Positions 26,265 to 35,039 of a stretch of DNA of 64,000 nucleotides are shown one piece after another (within the stretch, counting starts at the first letter, position 1; the number at the start of each line of letters is the position of its first letter). The position numbers and the translations under genes are program-made. The notes below the pieces were generated by a model, which saw nothing but the letters and a program-made list of their open reading frames with translations, was not told the origin of the DNA and ran no database searches. Origin of the DNA: an uncultured Sphingomonadaceae bacterium. Lineage in GTDB: Bacteria; Pseudomonadota; Alphaproteobacteria; Sphingomonadales; Sphingomonadaceae. The stretch lies in NCBI GenBank assembly GCA_938050045.1, contig CALLJS010000002.1, forward strand, positions 1 to 64,000, written 5' to 3'.

Positions 26265-26961
26265 TTATTCTAAACCACTCACCACATGTGCCACTTGCCT
26301 GCTATCAATCCGAACATATGTATCATTGCGACTATAATATCCCATGGTTTCTAGAGATAGCATAGCAGGGAGTTCTTATTTTTTAACATCAAGAGAATTA
26401 GCATAGACAGCGCTGCCCATATATTGTGTCTTAAAATATGCAGGTTTTTCATTCACAAAAATACTAATCTTATTCGTAAAGCGCTCTTGCTATTTAAGTC
26501 TTTGAGCTGCCTTGCTAATGCCATCGTCGCTGCAACACCACTGGCATTATCATTTGCTCCAAGGCTTTTGTAACAACTGTCATAATATGTAACAAGAATT
26601 AGGGTTTTCGAATATTTATCCTTTGGTTCAAGAACTATTTCAATATTATTGACGGTTCGTTTATCGACATTGGAAGGTTGAAAATTAACGACATATCCCA
26701 ATAGCTCTAATTCATTTTTGATGTAATTGGCACTATCCTCAAGCGAATTGATATATTGTATTTCAGGGTTTTTTACTGATTATTTCAATATGATTTCCTA
26801 TACGGTCAGCAGATTCTGCTTCTTACAAAGACAGGGGTGGTAATGCCCCCTCATATGATTGCCCCACTGTTGCCGTCATCCACAATATTGCAATAACCAG
26901 CGCAGAAAAAATAATAGTGACTGCGGTTATTGCGATTATTTGCCCTTGATATTTTTACCAT
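26265..26961 (-). pseudogene. Decayed M28-family peptidase gene
   Basis: Pieces of an M28 aminopeptidase appear in different minus-strand frames. They are a membrane segment (IAITAVTIIFSALVIAILW), then after a stop the helix before the catalytic domain (ADRIGNHIEIISKK), then after a shift SANYIKNELELLGY, TYYDSCYKSLGANDNASGVAA (metal-binding part), then FVNEKPAYFKTQYMGS, and after a stop MLSLETMGYYS. Order and motifs match a single M28 gene broken by several frameshifts and stops. The longest open piece is 82 codons (26453-26701). It is non-functional. Confidence 0.8.
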
Positions 26962-26995
26962 ATAATCTTCACATTTAATCGCATAATATTAACCC

Positions 26996-28183
26996 CTAAA
27001 CCCTCATTTGCCGCGCGGCAAGATCGCGCATAATTTCCTCTGAACCGCCGCCAATCGCCATAACGCGGACTTCGCGATAAATACGCTCGACGCGATGCCC
27101 GCGAATAAAACCTGCGCCGCCCAATATTTGCATCGCTTCGCGCGCGCAATATTCCATCGTCTCTGTGGCTTGCACCTTGAGCATGGCAAGCTCGGCTATT
27201 GGGCTTTCGTCATTGTGTACGCGCCAAGCGCAATTATCCAAAAAGCTAGTCGTGGCCCATAGCCGCTGCGCCATAGTGGCGATTTTGTGACGAATAACCT
27301 GATGATCGGCAAGGCGCTTGCCAAATGTTTCGCGCTGCTGCGCCCATGCCGCCGCTTCTTCGATACAAACACGCGCATAAGCCGCTGCTTGCGCCGCCAT
27401 GCCAATTCTCTCGCTATTAAAATTGGCCATAATGCCATAAAATCCTTGATTTTCGATACCGATGATATGATCGGCTGGCACAAATATATCATCGAAATGG
27501 ATCGTCGCCGTATCGCTGCTCCACCATCCCATTTTGGGCAATTCGGTGCGGCTGACCCCTTCGCTTTCGAGGTCGATTAGCAAGAGCGATATTCCGCGCA
27601 TACCGCTATCATCATCGCCAGTGCGCACAGCGGTGGTGAGCCATTTAGACGTCATGCCGCCCGTGATATAGGTTTTACAGCCACGGACGCGCCAGCCATT
27701 ACCATCACGAACAGCTTTTGTTTTAAGCCTTGCCACATCAGAGCCGCCCGATGGTTCGGTGATGCCAAGACTGATTTGTTTTTCACCCGATAAGATTTGC
27801 GGCGTTATTTTCTGCTTCATGGCATCGCTGCCTAGAGCCATGATCGGTGGCAGACCAATACCGTGGATCATCAATGCTGCGACTATGCCGCCTGCGCCGC
27901 TGCGGGCTAGCTCTTCGCTGGTAATGATCGCGTGAAATATATCGGTATCTTGACCGCCGCCGCCCAGGGCTTCGGGATAGCCAGAACCGAGCAATCCAGC
28001 TTTCGCAGCTTTGGGATAAAGATCACGCGGGATATGACCAGCTTCTTCCCATGTTTCGACATGCGGCATTATTTCGCGTTCGACAAAGCGGCGCACGCTC
28101 TCTCGCCATATTATATGGCTCTGTTCAAACCATGGGTTTGGAGGCCGCAGACTATCGAAATTTATCACATCATATTTGCTCAT
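26996..28183 (-). CDS. Acyl-CoA dehydrogenase
   Basis: The 395-residue protein shows the family signature GITEPSGGSD near 137-146 and, near the C-terminus, QILGGAGFIRGHRVERIYREVRVMAIGGGSEEIM, including the FAD-binding and dimer motifs. It would oxidise an acyl-CoA, passing electrons to electron-transfer flavoprotein; the substrate cannot be told. It starts 62 bases before the end of the divK gap on the same strand and ends next to the M28 remnant. Confidence 0.92.
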   Translation of the reverse strand: MSKYDVINFDSLRPPNPWFEQSHIIWRESVRRFVEREIMPHVETWEEAGHIPRDLYPKAAKAGLLGSGYPEALGGGGQDTDIFHAIITSEELARSGAGGIVAALMIHGIGLPPIMALGSDAMKQKITPQILSGEKQISLGITEPSGGSDVARLKTKAVRDGNGWRVRGCKTYITGGMTSKWLTTAVRTGDDDSGMRGISLLLIDLESEGVSRTELPKMGWWSSDTATIHFDDIFVPADHIIGIENQGFYGIMANFNSERIGMAAQAAAYARVCIEEAAAWAQQRETFGKRLADHQVIRHKIATMAQRLWATTSFLDNCAWRVHNDESPIAELAMLKVQATETMEYCAREAMQILGGAGFIRGHRVERIYREVRVMAIGGGSEEIMRDLAARQMRV

Positions 28184-28255
28184 ATATAGGATGGTAAGCG
28201 ATTAGATGGTTTATAGCAATGTTGAGGGCCAGTAGCTCATTAGGGACACTCGCTC

Positions 28256-28621
28256 TTATGCGCTAACTTGGTTCACCGCTTCTAAGAAATCCATCACCGT
28301 TACGGGCTTGGATAGATAGGCCTTTGCCCCTGCGGTTAAAATACGCTCTTCATCGCCTTTGCCAGCATAGGCGGTGACTGCCAAAATAGGGATATGCGAT
28401 AATTGCGCGTTGGCGGATATGCTTTCGATCAAATCAAGACCCGAAATATTGGGTAGCTGGATATCCATGATGATAAGGTTAGGCATAATATTGTACACGG
28501 TTTCAATTATATCACGTCCATCGCGCTTCGCCGTTACTTCAAATTGGTGCGCGCGCAAAAGATCGGTGAACAGCTTTAGGTTCAGCTCATTATCTTCGAC
28601 GATGATGACTTTTTTGCCCAT
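28256..28621 (-). CDS. divK: DivK-type single-domain response regulator
   Basis: From the ATG at 28621 (GGAGG 11 bases upstream) the product has 121 residues, only a receiver domain: VEDNELNLKLF near the start, acceptor Asp in LIIMDIQLPNISGL, Thr in AVTAYAGKGDEERI and Lys in YLSKPV. The wording NELNLKLF...MDIQLP...GKGDEERI matches Caulobacter DivK, which controls cell-cycle kinases. An upstream ATG at 28639 would add six residues. PleD does not follow it here. Confidence 0.9.
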   Translation of the reverse strand: MGKKVIIVEDNELNLKLFTDLLRAHQFEVTAKRDGRDIIETVYNIMPNLIIMDIQLPNISGLDLIESISANAQLSHIPILAVTAYAGKGDEERILTAGAKAYLSKPVTVMDFLEAVNQVSA

Positions 28622-28794
28622 GACTTTATGTGCCTCCATTGCCTTTGCTCTATATCGCCTACCCTTAAAAAGCTAGTCATGAATGATGACAAGCTGTTCG
28701 CGCATGGACAAGCGCATCAGATCATTTTGTGAAAAAATCACAATCTATATATTTCGGTGGTATTGCTATGGCTACTTGTCTAAAGGTGTATATT

Positions 28795-29061
28795 ATGGAT
28801 AATCAAACATCCCAGGCCATCGCTTTGCAGGTATTGGTTTGGATATTGCAAGATGATAATCGTGCCGAACGGTTAATCGCGGTTACTGGAATTACGCCTG
28901 ATGATATGCGCGCTTCGCTTAATGAGGCTTGGTTGTTAAGCGCGGCTTTGTCCTATTTACAAGGTTATGAACCAGATTTGATCCAATGCGCAAAAGATAT
29001 AGAGATTGCCCCTGAACATTTGATGGCGGCAGCGACTATATTAGCCCAGAATATTGCCTGA
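28795..29061 (+). CDS. DUF3572 family protein
   Basis: From the ATG at 28795 (AAGG upstream) the product has 88 residues and matches DUF3572: SQAIALQVLVWILQDDNRAERLIAVTG, followed by AALSYLQGYEPDLIQCAKD. Function unknown; the gene usually lies next to divK in alphaproteobacteria, as here, divergently. Confidence 0.85.
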   Translation: MDNQTSQAIALQVLVWILQDDNRAERLIAVTGITPDDMRASLNEAWLLSAALSYLQGYEPDLIQCAKDIEIAPEHLMAAATILAQNIA

Positions 29062-29110
29062 GCGTATAAATATTGAACAGAATTAGAAATGCAGGCGATA
29101 GTTTGAACGA

Positions 29111-29755
29111 ATGGAAAATAAGATGGCCAAACCTTTAATCATTAGCGATTGTGACGAAGTGCTATTGCACATGGTCGTTCCCTTTAAGCAATGGTTGGAT
29201 GAAGATAAGGCGATTGATTTTGCCCTCGACAGTGCTGATTTCACCAATGCTTTGACCCACAGAGATGGAGGGGCGGTGCTAGTCCCAGAAGAGATTTGGG
29301 CGTTACTGGGCGGGTTTTTTGATAGCGAAATGTATCGCCAAAAACCGATTAAAGATGCCATTGAATCGATTAATGCTCTAACCCAATATGCTGATGTTGT
29401 TGTGCTTACCAATTTGCTGGACGATCGGATGGAAGCCCGAAAAGAACAGCTTGCCAATTTTGGGTTAGACGTTCCTGTTTATTGCAACCAAGGACCAAAA
29501 GGGCCTGCGCTCGTTAAGATTATAGAAGATTATCAACCGAGCATAGCTTTGTTCATTGATGATTTGGCCAATCACCATCAATCGGTGGGGGAAATATTGC
29601 CTGATATATGGCGGTTACACATGGTAGGGGAACCCCAATTAGCCCCGCATGTAAAGGCCGCTTCGCATGCGCATAATCGCATCGATTATTGGGAAAAAGC
29701 AAAATTATGGATTGAGGATATTATAACCGCAGGAAAATCTGCACCAGCGTTATGA
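29111..29755 (+). CDS. HAD-superfamily hydrolase
   Basis: The 214-residue protein has HAD motifs: DCDEVLLHM near 12-20 (Asp-x-Asp, cap entry), VVLTNLLDDR near 97-106 (motif II Thr) and FIDDL near 149-153 (motif IV). It probably hydrolyses a small phosphorylated compound. The start may be the ATG at 29111 or 29123 (MAKPL); the latter has GGA about 9 bases upstream. Single gene between the DUF3572 and RidA genes. Confidence 0.75.
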   Translation: MENKMAKPLIISDCDEVLLHMVVPFKQWLDEDKAIDFALDSADFTNALTHRDGGAVLVPEEIWALLGGFFDSEMYRQKPIKDAIESINALTQYADVVVLTNLLDDRMEARKEQLANFGLDVPVYCNQGPKGPALVKIIEDYQPSIALFIDDLANHHQSVGEILPDIWRLHMVGEPQLAPHVKAASHAHNRIDYWEKAKLWIEDIITAGKSAPAL

Positions 29756-29826
29756 TATTGTTATAATAGACATCGGCATTGCCTTAGATATTATTTTGCG
29801 GCACAGAATATATGAAAGATATATTT

Positions 29827-30285
29827 ATGGATGAAGTTGAAAAGCGATTGAGCGATTTGGGCATAATTTTGCCCACTGCGGCTGCGCCGGTGGCCGCTTA
29901 TGTTCCCGCCGTGGAGGCTGGTAATATGCTTTTTATTAGCGGCCAATTACCCTATATTGATGGTGAATTGCAAACTGGAAAATGTGGCGTTGACAGAGAT
30001 TTAAGCGATGGTCAGGCAGCGGCAAGGGCCTGTGCTTTGATGTTGACGGCGCAAATGAAAGCGGCATTGGGCAATCTGTCGCGGGTAACACAGATCGTCA
30101 AATTGGGGGTCTTTGTTGCGTCTTGTGATGATTTTACCGATCAACCCAAAGTCGCCAATGGCGCGTCTGATTTAATGGTTGAAATTTTTGGCGATGCTGG
30201 ACAGCATGCGCGCAGTGCGGTCTCGGTTCCTGTTCTTCCTCTTAACGCTTTGGTGGAAATAGATGCTATCCTTTCTTTCGAATAA
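29827..30285 (+). CDS. RidA family protein
   Basis: From the ATG at 29827 the product has 152 residues and matches the YjgF/RidA family of the longer alphaproteobacterial type: AAAPVAAYVPAVEAGNMLFISGQLP near 15-39 and RSAVSVPVLPLNALVEIDAI near 130-149 with the conserved Arg. RidA proteins hydrolyse reactive enamine/imine intermediates. An upstream ATG at 29812 lacks a ribosome site. The stop lies inside the next gene. Confidence 0.88.
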   Translation: MDEVEKRLSDLGIILPTAAAPVAAYVPAVEAGNMLFISGQLPYIDGELQTGKCGVDRDLSDGQAAARACALMLTAQMKAALGNLSRVTQIVKLGVFVASCDDFTDQPKVANGASDLMVEIFGDAGQHARSAVSVPVLPLNALVEIDAILSFE

Positions 30286-31042
30286 AATTGATGCCATAAG
30301 GGCGCGTCCACCAGGGGCTTCACGTGTGGCTTTTTTGTCGGAGCAAAATTTTGCCCATCGCGGCTTGCATGGTGCTATGTTCAATGGCCCAATATTGGAA
30401 AATAGCGCGGGCGCGTTTAAGGCCGCAATAGAGGCAGGCTATGGTATGGAGTGCGATGTACAGCCCTCTGACACTGGCAATGCGATGGTCTTTCACGATA
30501 AAGAGCTTAATCGCCTTACGGAGTCCAGCGGCCTAATCTCAGAGACGAATGTTGATGTGCTACGCGCAACGCCGCTTAATGGGGATAATGGTAATATTTT
30601 GACCCTCGAACAGCTATTGAATTTGGTTGCGAGCCGCCAACCCATATTGATAGAAATTAAATCGGATGTTGTTAATCATATACCCTTATGTCTCTCGGTT
30701 CGCCGTGCCTTAGAGGGATATAGGGGAAAGGCGGCGATTATGTCATTCAACCCTGCTATCGTTCGCTGGTTTCGAAAGAATGCGCCGCATATTGTGCGCG
30801 GTTTGGTCATCACCGAACAGGGCACGCGCAATTTAAGAGGCCGCGCTAAACGTCATTCTGCGCTATGGATGGCCAAGCCCGATTTTCTGGCTTATGATAT
30901 ACGCGATTTGCCGTCTAAATTTGCGAGCAATCAACGCGCTCGGGGTATTCCTGTTTTAACGTGGACTGTGCGCACGCAAGACCATCATAAAGTTGCCAAT
31001 GCGCACACCGATGGGCTCATTTTTGAAAACCCCAATGGATGA
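30263..31042 (+). CDS. Glycerophosphodiester phosphodiesterase
   Basis: The 259-residue protein has the GDPD core: FAHRGLHG near 29-36 (catalytic His-Arg), MECDVQPSDTGNAMVFHDKELNRLT near 59-83 (Glu/Asp metal ligands and the second His) and IEIK. It would split glycerophosphodiesters to glycerol 3-phosphate and an alcohol. It starts 23 bases inside the RidA gene with GGTGGAA upstream, and overlaps the next gene by 8 bases. Confidence 0.9.
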   Translation: MLSFLSNKIDAIRARPPGASRVAFLSEQNFAHRGLHGAMFNGPILENSAGAFKAAIEAGYGMECDVQPSDTGNAMVFHDKELNRLTESSGLISETNVDVLRATPLNGDNGNILTLEQLLNLVASRQPILIEIKSDVVNHIPLCLSVRRALEGYRGKAAIMSFNPAIVRWFRKNAPHIVRGLVITEQGTRNLRGRAKRHSALWMAKPDFLAYDIRDLPSKFASNQRARGIPVLTWTVRTQDHHKVANAHTDGLIFENPNG

Positions 31043-32207
31043 TGGTGAGTCGAATTTAATTGCTCAGCTTGCGCCCTCTGTCAGCTCTATAGATGCGCGG
31101 CAATGGGATGCATGCAATAGCGGGGACAACCCCTTTACCAGCCATGCTTTTTTATCGGCATTAGAATTATCTCAAAGCGTCGGGCAAAGCGATGATGAAG
31201 ACCCTGCAAAACGATGGGCCACAGGCTGGTCGCCATCACCCATCATTCTCAAGCAAGGCGATACATTGGTTGGCGCATTACCATCCTATTTGAAAAGCCA
31301 TAGCAAGGGCGAATATATTTTCGACCATATGTGGGCCGATGCCTATCAAAGAGCGGGCGGGCGTTATTATCCGAAAATGCAAATTGCGGCGCCATTTTCC
31401 CCTGTGCCAGGAGAGAGAATATTGCTGCGCGATCCAAAATATGCAACGCCGTTGTTGCAATCAGCGCAGTCGATAGCGCAAAGCAATGGCCTTTCATCAG
31501 TTCATGCAACTTTTGTGGATGCCCAGCAGGTTGATTACTTTAAGGATAATGATTGGCTTATTCGTAATGACAGCCAGTTTCATTGGCATGATAAGGGCTA
31601 TAATTGCTTTGATGACTTTCTGGCTAAATTATCATCTCGCAAGCGTAAAAATATTCGCAAAGAGCGCCGTATAGCCAATCAGCAAGTGGAATTTCAAATT
31701 TTGTGCGGTGATGATATTAAACCGCATCATTGGGATATATTCTGGGAATTTTATTTGGATACGAGCGCGCGCAAATGGGGAAGCCCATATTTAACACGTT
31801 CTTTTTTCGAAATAATATCCAGGACTATGGGAGATAAAATCATATTTTTCTTGGCCCTACAAGATGGTGATCCCGTGGCGGGTGCGCTCAATTTTGCGGG
31901 TCCTAAATGCCTTTATGGCCGCTATTGGGGGGCCAAATGTGATATTGATTTTCTGCATTTTGAGACATGTTATTATCGGGCCATTGATTGGGCGATAGAG
32001 CATGGATTAGATCGTGTAGAAGCGGGGGCGCAAGGGCCGCATAAATTGGCAAGAGGCTATGAGCCGATTACGACCTATTCAGCGCATTATATCACTGATC
32101 GAGGCTTTCGAGAGGCAATCGATGATTATTTACAGCGCGAGAGGAAGGCCATCGCGCAAGACATCGAATTTATGGCATCGATGGGGCCGTTCAAGCGGAC
32201 ATCATAG
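31035..32207 (+). CDS. FemAB-like (COG3146) acyltransferase
   Basis: From the ATG at 31035, which overlaps the GDPD stop, the 390-residue protein matches the COG3146/DUF482 family of FemAB/GNAT-like proteins. Marks are FTSHAFLSALE, FDHMWADAYQRAGGRYYPKMQIAAPFSPVPG and the core CFDDFLAKLSSRKRKNIRKERR. Usually annotated as a putative peptidoglycan biosynthesis or N-acyltransferase protein. The actual substrate is unknown. Confidence 0.85.
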   Translation: MDDGESNLIAQLAPSVSSIDARQWDACNSGDNPFTSHAFLSALELSQSVGQSDDEDPAKRWATGWSPSPIILKQGDTLVGALPSYLKSHSKGEYIFDHMWADAYQRAGGRYYPKMQIAAPFSPVPGERILLRDPKYATPLLQSAQSIAQSNGLSSVHATFVDAQQVDYFKDNDWLIRNDSQFHWHDKGYNCFDDFLAKLSSRKRKNIRKERRIANQQVEFQILCGDDIKPHHWDIFWEFYLDTSARKWGSPYLTRSFFEIISRTMGDKIIFFLALQDGDPVAGALNFAGPKCLYGRYWGAKCDIDFLHFETCYYRAIDWAIEHGLDRVEAGAQGPHKLARGYEPITTYSAHYITDRGFREAIDDYLQRERKAIAQDIEFMASMGPFKRTS

Positions 32208-32301
32208 AGTATAGAATAGACAATTCTATAAAGTAGATGCATGAGCATTTATAAAAGCTGCGCTGACTAGGACGCGGCTTTATAATTACCACGGCTCTGC
32301 T

Positions 32302-32598
32302 TTAAGCCGCAGCGCGCTGGGTCGCTTGTAACCATGCACGCGCATCGCGTTGTGCTTCGGCAATTTCACGGGCTGTCATTTCATAAGAAATCTCAGCGCG
32401 GCATGTCATGGCTTCTGCGCTGCCATTTAACGCAGCGAGATTGAACCATTTATGCGCTTCGATTAGATCAACGTCGATACCGCCGCTGCCCGTTGAATAA
32501 GCTACACCCAAATCATATAATGCGCTGCTATCGCCTTGCGCTGCATCGTTTAACCGGCTCTCGATCAAAAACTCTGCGCTTTTTCTACTGCTTGCCAT
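32302..32598 (-). CDS. SEL1-like repeat protein
   Basis: The 98-residue protein has one to two SEL1-type repeats: ALYDLGVAYSTGSGGIDVDLIEAHKWFNLAALNGSAEAM (about 27-65), the classic alternating Ala-Gly/Tyr pattern, with a helical C-terminus. Probably a small adaptor. Found on its own between the FemAB-like and panC genes. Confidence 0.8.
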   Translation of the reverse strand: MASSRKSAEFLIESRLNDAAQGDSSALYDLGVAYSTGSGGIDVDLIEAHKWFNLAALNGSAEAMTCRAEISYEMTAREIAEAQRDARAWLQATQRAAA

Positions 32599-32732
32599 TT
32601 CTACACCTTCTCTTGTTTCGATGAAGACAAATCAACAGAAGATGACTAACAAAAAGTTAATAAGCGTGTAAAAAGATATAATTATTGATAAAATGTCATA
32701 ATGAGATATGCTATATTATCTTTATTAATCAA

Positions 32733-33575
32733 TTATTTAACTGGAAAATTATCGATTAACCGCGTTTTTCCAATAAATGCCGCCGCAAGCAATCGAGCCT
32801 CTTGGCCATCCCATTTTTTTAATATTTTGAATGATTTGGTATTGACTAGATTGATATAGTCAATGCTCTGAAAGCCCGATTGCAGCATCTTATTCTCGGC
32901 ATCAGATAGGGCGGTTTGGACATTTTTGCCATTTTGAATTTCTGTGGCGGCCTTTTGCAAAGCTTGCGGCAATGCCAGAGCATTTTGCAGCTCATCTTCG
33001 CTTAAATAGCTATTACGAGAGGATAGGGCTAATCCTTGTGTGCTGCGGACCGTTGGAACGCCAATAATCTCAATGTTAAAATCCAAATCAAGTGCCATTT
33101 GCCGAATTATCGTCAATTGCTGATAATCTTTTTCTCCAAAAAAGGCTATATCAGCCCCCGTTTGATTAAATAATTTGGATACGATTAAAATCACTCCATC
33201 AAAATGCCCAGGACGTTTGGCACCGCAAAAATTATCACCCAACCCATTTATCTGCATCGATGTGGCAAAGCCTTTGGGATAAATAGAAGCATTTTGGGGC
33301 GCCCATATGATAGGGATATTTAATGATGTGAGCAGTGCAGCATCTGCTTCTAATTGTTGAGGGTAGTTTTCTAAATCTTCGTTTAACCCAAATTGTGTGG
33401 GATTGACAAAAATTGACACAATGACATTGGGTGTCATTTTTTGGGCTTCGCGCACCAATGATAAATGCCCTTTATGCAATGCCCCCATCGTGGGAACCAA
33501 GGCAATAGGCTGCCCACTCTTGCGCAAAAGCGAAATGGATTGCCGCAAAAGATCGAGATTATGAATGATTTTCAA
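32733..33575 (-). CDS. panC: Pantothenate synthetase
   Basis: The 280-residue enzyme has the ATP-binding HxGH-type motif MGALHKGHLSLV near 30-41, the GDNFCGAKRPGHFDGV loop and the KMSK-like region SSRNSYLSEDE near 184-194. It joins D-pantoate and beta-alanine using ATP to make pantothenate for CoA. It is divergent from mipZ, a pairing often seen in alphaproteobacteria. Confidence 0.95.
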   Translation of the reverse strand: MKIIHNLDLLRQSISLLRKSGQPIALVPTMGALHKGHLSLVREAQKMTPNVIVSIFVNPTQFGLNEDLENYPQQLEADAALLTSLNIPIIWAPQNASIYPKGFATSMQINGLGDNFCGAKRPGHFDGVILIVSKLFNQTGADIAFFGEKDYQQLTIIRQMALDLDFNIEIIGVPTVRSTQGLALSSRNSYLSEDELQNALALPQALQKAATEIQNGKNVQTALSDAENKMLQSGFQSIDYINLVNTKSFKILKKWDGQEARLLAAAFIGKTRLIDNFPVK

Positions 33576-33723
33576 TTATGTTTCAGCCTGATTTGGTAAA
33601 AATGCTTATGGTTAGAATTAATATATTTGCTTATTATGATTATTAGAGACTAATAACAATAGATTCGGCATAATATCCTCATGGGCATGGATGTTATTGG
33701 AACAGTGAGGGGCGCATCATTAT

Positions 33724-34548
33724 ATGGCGAAAGCACATCATATAGTATTTGCTAATGAAAAAGGCGGCACGGGGAAATCGACAACTGCTGTGCATGTTGC
33801 CGTGGCCTTAGTAGCACGCGGCGCGCGCGTGGCTTGTTTAGATTTGGACAATCGTCAAAGAACATTAGCTCGCTATATGGAAAACCGCCGCGAAACGATG
33901 AAACGGCGCGATATTATTTTGCCCACGCCAACGGTTGAAACTTTTCGAGATGATAATTTGGCGCGTCTTGACCAAATGGTCAACCGTTTAGAAAAAGACC
34001 ATGATTTCCTGCTCTTTGATACGCCTGGCCGCGATGATAAATTTGCGCGTTTTGTTGCAACGCGCTCGCACACTTTGGTGACGCCGATTAATGATAGTTT
34101 CGTTGATTTTGATTTAATCGGACAAGTCGATGCCGAGACTTATAAAGTCAAAAGACTGAGCTTTTATGCAGAATTAATCTGGGATGCTCGCAAAGCCCGC
34201 GCCAAAGCCGATGGGGTGAGCATAGATTGGATCGTATTGCGCAACCGCCTGCACAATATGGAAGCGCGCAATCAACGCCGTATGCTTGAGGCTGTCGAGG
34301 AATTATCCAAACGCGCTGGTTTTCGAACAATATCGGGTCTCAATGAACGGGTGATATATCGTGAATTATTTCCATCGGGTCTGACGCTTATTGATAAAGG
34401 TCATCTGGGTGGCCTAGCAACGGCGCATGTTGTGGCGCGTCAGGAATTACGTGAATTGGTAGGGGCTCTTAATTTACCAGACTTTGCCCATCGCGAATCG
34501 CAAGATATGCTGCTGCCTCTTTCCGCCTCCGTTCAAGTGAGCGCATAA
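33724..34548 (+). CDS. mipZ: Division-plane positioning ATPase MipZ
   Basis: The 274-residue P-loop ATPase of the ParA/MinD superfamily has the deviant Walker A NEKGGTGKSTT at 11-21, CLDLDNRQRTLARYMENR near 38-55 and the Walker B-like LLFDTPGRDDK near 98-108. The wording DLDNRQ and NRLHNMEARNQRRM is that of MipZ, which sets an FtsZ-inhibiting gradient from the cell poles. Start has no neighbours in front except divergent panC; the J-domain gene follows in 4 bases. Confidence 0.95.
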   Translation: MAKAHHIVFANEKGGTGKSTTAVHVAVALVARGARVACLDLDNRQRTLARYMENRRETMKRRDIILPTPTVETFRDDNLARLDQMVNRLEKDHDFLLFDTPGRDDKFARFVATRSHTLVTPINDSFVDFDLIGQVDAETYKVKRLSFYAELIWDARKARAKADGVSIDWIVLRNRLHNMEARNQRRMLEAVEELSKRAGFRTISGLNERVIYRELFPSGLTLIDKGHLGGLATAHVVARQELRELVGALNLPDFAHRESQDMLLPLSASVQVSA

Positions 34549-34552
34549 ATAT

Positions 34553-34990
34553 ATGCCTTTTTTACTCATCATTGGTTTGGCACTGTTTGCGTATCTTTTT
34601 TATACGGGTAAAATATCCAAAAATGCTATTTTCCCGATTATCTTGGGGTTGGCGGCCTTATTTTTATTTTCGCGCGGTTTATTTCCTCAAGGGGCTATCA
34701 CAACAGCAATAGCAGGATTTTTGGGACGCGGGTTTTTGCGCAATATGATTATATCGAAATTCAAACAAAGCTCTGATAAAATATCTCCGCTTGGTTCTGT
34801 TATACCCGATGATGTTATCCAAGCCCGCGCTTTATTGGGCGTAAAAGCTGGGGATGATGACGCCACAATTAAAAAGAAATATCGCAAATTATTAGAAGAG
34901 CATCATCCCGATCGCGGCGGCGATGAAGATTATGCAAGGGCTATTAATTTAGCCAAAGATACGCTGATTAAATATCGTCTTAACAATTAA
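34553..34990 (+). CDS. Membrane-anchored J-domain protein
   Basis: The 145-residue protein has two N-terminal membrane segments (about 2-18 and 27-58) and a C-terminal J domain (about 92-143) with the HPD motif in LLEEHHPDRGG. It would recruit and stimulate an Hsp70 (DnaK-type) chaperone at the membrane. It follows mipZ by 4 bases, so likely one operon. Confidence 0.85.
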   Translation: MPFLLIIGLALFAYLFYTGKISKNAIFPIILGLAALFLFSRGLFPQGAITTAIAGFLGRGFLRNMIISKFKQSSDKISPLGSVIPDDVIQARALLGVKAGDDDATIKKKYRKLLEEHHPDRGGDEDYARAINLAKDTLIKYRLNN

Positions 34991-35039
34991 TTGCAAAAGA
35001 CGTATTATTAGAGAAATAATCAAATAAAGGCTTTTCCTT

